In this document: in pieces, positions 62,168 through 64,000 of the stretch
Position numbering within the stretch: the first letter of the stretch is position 1
Layout: every line of letters begins with the position of its first letter
From: Brassica napus
Lineage: Eukaryota > Streptophyta > Magnoliopsida > Brassicales > Brassicaceae
Reading direction: 5' to 3'
Assembly (NCBI RefSeq): GCF_020379485.1
Contig: NC_063434.1
Coordinates: 30,141,401 to 30,205,400, forward strand
DNA: 64,000 nt
Made by a program: the position numbers and the translations under genes
Notes under the pieces: generated by a model
The model's input: only the letters and a program-made list of their open reading frames with translations
The model's database searches: none
What the model was told of the DNA's origin: nothing

Positions 62168-64000
62168 ATGAACAGTGTTGTGAGAAGGAAACAAGTTGAT
62201 TCTGCTCATCATATCAAAAAACACGATGGAGAAGATCATCGTCATCAGCTCGCCAAGAAATTAACAGCTGTTGACCTTGTTGCTATTGGTAATGAGACAA
62301 AAAGATCCAAACTTTTTTTTTAATCATTTTTTTTTGTAAATTAAATTGATCATTTACTACCTTTGTTGGAATTTTTGAAGGAGTTGGAACAACAATTGGA
62401 GCAGGAGTGTATATTCTAGTGGGAACAGTAGCTAGACAACACACAGGACCTGCTCTTGCTGTATCATTCTTCATTGCTGGTGTAGCAGCTGCTCTCTCCG
62501 CTTGTTGCTATGCTGAGCTTGCTTCTCGTTGTCCTTCTGCTGGCAGTGCTTATCACTATGCATACATATGTCTTGGAGAAGGGTATGGATTCTATTGTCA
62601 GAAATTTTACTGAAACATAGCTGAGAGTCTTGGTGTTCTTATTTTCATAGGATTGCTTGGTTGGTTGGTTGGGCACTGGTGTTGGACTACACGATTGGTG
62701 GATCAGCCATTGCACGTGGCATATCTCCAAATCTGGTAAATTCCCTTTGAGAGTTATATATGTAGATACTTGGATTTGATTCTGAGCGGTGTTTTTTTTT
62801 TGTTTTAAGGCATCTTTTTTTGGAGGGTCAGACAAACTTCCTGTGTTCTTAGCTAGACAAACTATACCTGGACTTGGTATTGTGGTTGATCCATGTGCAG
62901 CACTGTTGATTATGATTGTTACAATACTACTATGCTTTGGTATAAAGGAGGTACTTCTTTCAAAACCTTGAAAATGAAATTCATTTCTGGATTACTAAGA
63001 TAGTTTTAACAGTTTTGGTGCCGGTTTTAATTATTGACAGAGCTCATTAGTACAAGCAATTGTAACATCAGTGAATGTATGCACCTTGGTTTTCATCATA
63101 GTAGTTGGTGGATATTTAGCTTTTAAGACTGGCTGGGTTGGATATGATCTTCCTGATGGGTAATTAACCTATTCTTCTTCTTCTTCAATTGTGTCACAAA
63201 ACTATTTTAAAAGTCAACGTATTGATTCTTGTCTTTTACAGATATTTTCCTTTTGGATTAAATGGGATTCTTGCTGGATCTGCTGTAGTATTCTTCTCAT
63301 ACATTGGGTTTGATACTGTAACAAGCACAGCTGAGGAGGTACACTGCTCTTGGGATTATATATATAAACTTACAGTAATGAAAGAGGGTGTTTGGTATTA
63401 GTGTTGTCAACTCTTTCTTCCATAAATAAACTTTTAAACTTTGGGTAATTGACACAACAGGTTAAAAATCCTCAAAGAGATCTTCCGTTGGGGATTGGGA
63501 TTGCATTACTGATATGCTGCATTTTGTATATGCTTTTATCAGTAGTTATTGTCGGATTGGTCCCTTACTATACACTGGATCCTGATACTCCTATCTCCTC
63601 TGCATTTGGAGACAGTGGGATGCAATGGGCAGCGTAAGCATAATACATGAGAGTGAATATAATATATATACTACTTTCGTCTTTCCCTTACTCTTACTAT
63701 TCTCATGTTTCAGGTACATCTTAACTACGGGGGCTATAACTGCTCTGTGTGCGAGTTTGTTGGGTTCGCTTCTGGCTCAGGTACTAACCAGTTCTTATTG
63801 TTCTGAAGATCCCAAGTTCAATATTAGGTCCATGCCATTGCTAGGTTCTGTGTGGGTCGTGGTAATGCATCCATGTAATTTTGACAGTGCTCTTGTGGTT
63901 TCTTTTTATCAGCCGAGGATCTTCATGGCAATGGCTAGGGATGGATTGTTGCCAGCGTTCTTTGCAGAAATTAACCCACGAACACATGTACCGGTGAAAA
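62168..64000 (+). CDS. CAT4: Cationic amino acid transporter 4-like (partial, runs off window)
   Basis: APC-superfamily transporter of basic amino acids; Arabidopsis CAT4 is reported at the tonoplast. Exons: 62168-62288, 62381-62582, 62651-62735, 62810-62950, 63041-63159, 63242-63338, 63461-63633, 63714-63780 and 63913 to beyond 64000. Start MNSVVRRKQVDS; first helix GVGTTIGAGVYILVGTVA carries the conserved GxGTxIGAGV loop. Further motifs: ACCYAELASRCPSAGSAYHY, FFSYIGFDTVTSTAEE and NPQRDLPLGI, RIFMAMARDGLLPAFF. All visible junctions are GT-AG and in frame. The last third (remaining helices and C-terminus) is outside the window, so it is incomplete by position, not broken. Confidence 0.93.

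Overview
The window is plant nuclear DNA from a Brassicaceae genome, most likely Brassica or a close relative. The genes are intron-rich with GT-AG (some GC-AG) splice sites, the intergenic DNA is very AT-rich, and the proteins closely resemble Arabidopsis ones. From memory, the order of recognisable genes (GAR1, GDH3, APRL5, a SAUR, EDA30, SYP131, p23-2, LBD20, BPM4, CAT4) mirrors Arabidopsis chromosome 3, roughly At3g03920 down to At3g03720, in reverse. Several Arabidopsis neighbours are missing, which fits fractionation after the Brassica genome triplication. The AGI numbers and the ancestral-block idea come from recall and were not searched.

Layout. 0.7-3.7 kb: GAR1 (H/ACA snoRNP, +) and GDH3 (NAD glutamate dehydrogenase, -), tail to tail. 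3.7-8.5 kb: AT-rich spacer with a PP2C last-exon fragment. 8.5-10.1 kb: APRL5 (-). 10.6-10.9 kb: a two-exon gene for a secreted cysteine-rich peptide (-). 10.3-12.1 kb: orphaned SAUR-type upstream sequence. 13.9-20.9 kb: an intact four-exon TIR-NBS-LRR immune receptor gene (-) whose third intron holds a SINE and a Mutator-type MITE. 21-29.4 kb: a nested transposon complex, made of a long-TIR MULE-like element, a Harbinger remnant, a 2.26-kb Helitron and a field of GAAGACTTC/GAAGTCTTC palindromes. 29.8 kb: SAUR pseudogene. 31-34.3 kb: EDA30 O-fucosyltransferase (+). 34.9-36.9 kb: SYP131 syntaxin (-). 38-40.8 kb: a TIR-NBS gene that lost its LRR (+), with a MITE in the remnant. 41.6-43 kb: p23 co-chaperone (-). 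44.3 kb: S1-type self-incompatibility homologue (+). 45.6-46.4 kb: Helitron end and LINE fragment. 46.5-51.7 kb: tandem pair of NYN-domain/C2H2 genes (-). 53.7-55.0 kb: LBD20 (-). 57.6-60.0 kb: BPM4 MATH-BTB (+), with a minisatellite in intron 1. 62.2 kb to the edge: CAT4 amino-acid transporter (+, truncated by the window).

How the genes relate. The conserved genes are unrelated housekeeping or developmental genes held together by ancestry, not an operon-like unit. The lineage-specific layer (two TIR-type immune genes, a secreted Cys-rich peptide, an S1-like secreted protein, the NYN pair) sits in the gaps where Arabidopsis orthologues are missing and where transposons have accumulated. The most unusual signal is in the NYN pair: each gene is read most simply with four consecutive GC-AG introns, all phase 0, separating short Lys-rich exons. 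That gives eight GC-AG introns in about 5 kb. All exon coordinates were read by eye from splice consensus, frame continuity and family knowledge.
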